Shown here piece after piece: positions 62,923 through 64,000 of a stretch of 64,000 nucleotides of DNA (position 1 is its first letter; the number at the start of each line of letters is the position of its first letter). The notes under the pieces were generated by a model. It saw only the letters and a list, made by a program, of their open reading frames with translations, made no database searches and was not told the origin of the DNA. The position numbers and the translations under genes are program-made. Origin of the DNA: Mediterraneibacter massiliensis. GTDB taxonomy: Bacteria > Bacillota > Clostridia > Lachnospirales > Lachnospiraceae. The stretch covers positions 831,353-895,352 of the forward strand of contig NZ_LN913001.1 of NCBI RefSeq assembly GCF_001487105.1. The letters are read 5' to 3'.

Positions 62923-64000
62923 TCATTGCGGGCTGCGGGATAGATGTTTTTTCATATAGAGTAAAAACCAGGTGAATAAGACGACGCCTTTTAGTATGCT
63001 GGAAATAGTGATCGCCCACCATATCCCATTCAGTCCAAGAGGGGTCATAATAAGCAAAAGTGCAAGGGGAATACGTGCCGCAGTCAATAAGATGCCTTCT
63101 ACAGCAGGGGGGATGGTACGGCCCAATCCGTTGAAAGCGCCGGCTGTCGTGATCTCCATACACATGAAAAGCTGGGATACGGCCAAGATCTTCAAGTAAT
63201 CTACGCCCATAGGGAGAAGTTCCTTTTCTGTAATAAAGATACGGAATATTGGCTCCGGAAAAACAAATAATACAAAAGTCGTAAAAACACCCCATAAAAG
63301 GACCACAGCCATGGCACAGCGGTATCCTTTCCGGACACGAGATGTATTTTTGGCGCCATGATTCTGTGCTACAAAAGAATTTACTGCAGCGGCAAAACCT
63401 TCGGATGTCATCCAGGAGATCGACTCGATTTGCGAGCCTACCTTTTGGACTGCGATAGCGGCGTCTCCGAAGCCAGAGATGATGCGGGCGATCACCATGG
63501 AAATACCGGAGAAGAGCATACTCTGTACAGCAGTGGGAAGACCAAGGCGTACCAGTTCTCGTATGATCGGAAGATCAGGGCGCTTTAGGATATGTACATG
63601 CGGAAAAAGAGAGTTATCTTTTAGGCAGGACAAAAGAAACATAGCAGTTACGATCATTTGAGCCAGTACCGTTGCAATAGCCGCGCCCGCAACACCCATC
63701 TCAGGAAAAGGCCCGATACCAAAGATCAGGACCGGATCTAGGACAATATTCATCACCAGACCTGCGGCAGTCGCCAGGAAAGAAGTTTTGCTGTTGCCCA
63801 GAGCCGTAAAGATTCCTGTAAAAGCCTGATTCAAAAAAGAAAATAGGACCAGACCGCAGGTGATCATAAGATAGATTTCTGCATTTTTGATGACAGCAGG
63901 GCTGTTGAGGCGGAAAAAACCAATCAGTGCTCTCTGAAAAAGGATAGAGAAGATCCCGTATAAAACACCGAGAAAAGCAGTCAGCTGCAAGGCGTTTTTT
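62923..64000 (-). CDS. MATE family efflux transporter (5' end outside window)
   Basis: The visible 359 or so residues form the C-terminal three quarters of a MATE/MatE multidrug and toxin extrusion protein with about ten membrane helices (NAEIYLMITCGLVLFSFLNQAFTGIF, LGNSKTSFLATAAGLVMNIVLDPVLIFGIGPFPEMGVAGAAIATVLAQ). The DPVLIFG and GAAIAT motifs are typical of the family. The frame is open to the last base of the window. Stop at 62923-62925. Substrate unknown; probably Na+- or H+-driven export. Confidence 0.9.
   Translation of the reverse strand, partial: KNALQLTAFLGVLYGIFSILFQRALIGFFRLNSPAVIKNAEIYLMITCGLVLFSFLNQAFTGIFTALGNSKTSFLATAAGLVMNIVLDPVLIFGIGPFPEMGVAGAAIATVLAQMIVTAMFLLSCLKDNSLFPHVHILKRPDLPIIRELVRLGLPTAVQSMLFSGISMVIARIISGFGDAAIAVQKVGSQIESISWMTSEGFAAAVNSFVAQNHGAKNTSRVRKGYRCAMAVVLLWGVFTTFVLFVFPEPIFRIFITEKELLPMGVDYLKILAVSQLFMCMEITTAGAFNGLGRTIPPAVEGILLTAARIPLALLLIMTPLGLNGIWWAITISSILKGVVLFTWFLLYMKKHLSRSPQ

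Overview
This 64 kb window comes from the chromosome of a low-GC, spore-forming anaerobe of the Clostridia, most probably a gut Lachnospiraceae. The evidence is the gene content and order: prmA-rsmE-cysteine desulfurase-thiI, mtaB, ireB-ruvX-fur, RNase J, comM-dprA-topA-codY, groESL with a CIRCE operator, efp and rpsB-tsf. It also includes a sporulation sigma factor gene, TTG and GTG starts, and strong GGAGG ribosome binding sites. Most of the window is ordinary core genome on the + strand.

Layout. 1-10.7 kb: translation and tRNA-modification genes (prmA, rsmE, desulfurase/thiI, mtaB, trmR-like, trhP-like U32 protein), ireB-ruvX-DUF1292-fur and RNase J. 10.9-24.0 kb: an accessory metabolic block built around a molybdenum enzyme. 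It holds moeA, a mobB-mobA fusion, an SLC13-type anion carrier, a LysR regulator, and an operon of MmgE/PrpD protein, opine-dehydrogenase-like protein, maleate-isomerase-like protein, molybdopterin oxidoreductase, FAD oxidoreductase, four-cluster ferredoxin and ornithine-cyclodeaminase/ketimine-reductase-like protein. Its substrate is unknown; the parts suggest an anionic imino, opine or dicarboxylate compound.

24.1-31.6 kb: the most notable part of the window. The sporulation gene sigK is split into a 5' half (31.3-31.6 kb) and a 3' half (24.1-24.4 kb), both on the - strand, by a 6,905-bp skin-like element. The exact junction can be read: joining the halves at a shared AA/AAA core restores ...RCIE-NEIL..., and the arms left on the element form a 22-bp imperfect inverted repeat, as expected for the attP of a large serine recombinase. 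The element encodes that recombinase, a Phd/RelE-type toxin-antitoxin pair, a frameshifted Xre repressor, a PUA-like protein, a lipoprotein, a rolling-circle (HUH) Rep, two small proteins and a tandem-HTH protein. Its border genes are wired to the junctions. In the integrated state the truncated sigK frame ends in a GTGA overlap with the tandem-HTH start. In the excised circle the recombinase loses its stop codon and is fused in frame to the same tandem-HTH protein.

31.9-46.6 kb: comM-dprA-topA, codY with a CodY-box-like promoter, CIRCE-groES-groEL, guaB, a GNAT acetyltransferase, an amidase, a chorismate mutase-shikimate kinase fusion with a YqeG-type phosphatase, efp and a DUF5688-type gene. 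46.6-48.8 kb: an IS1634-family insertion sequence flanked by a perfect 187-bp direct repeat of the 3' end of that gene. 48.8-64 kb: tRNA-Arg(CCG), azlC (broken by one in-frame TGA) and azlD, a YtrA-type GntR/ABC operon with a palindromic operator, nfo, argS, an AlaX-type editing protein, a CPBP protease, a PcsB/CwlO-like NlpC/P60 hydrolase, a glyoxalase-family protein, rpsB-tsf, a small membrane protein, a DHFR-family reductase, an operator-controlled flavodoxin and the end of a MATE transporter cut by the window edge.
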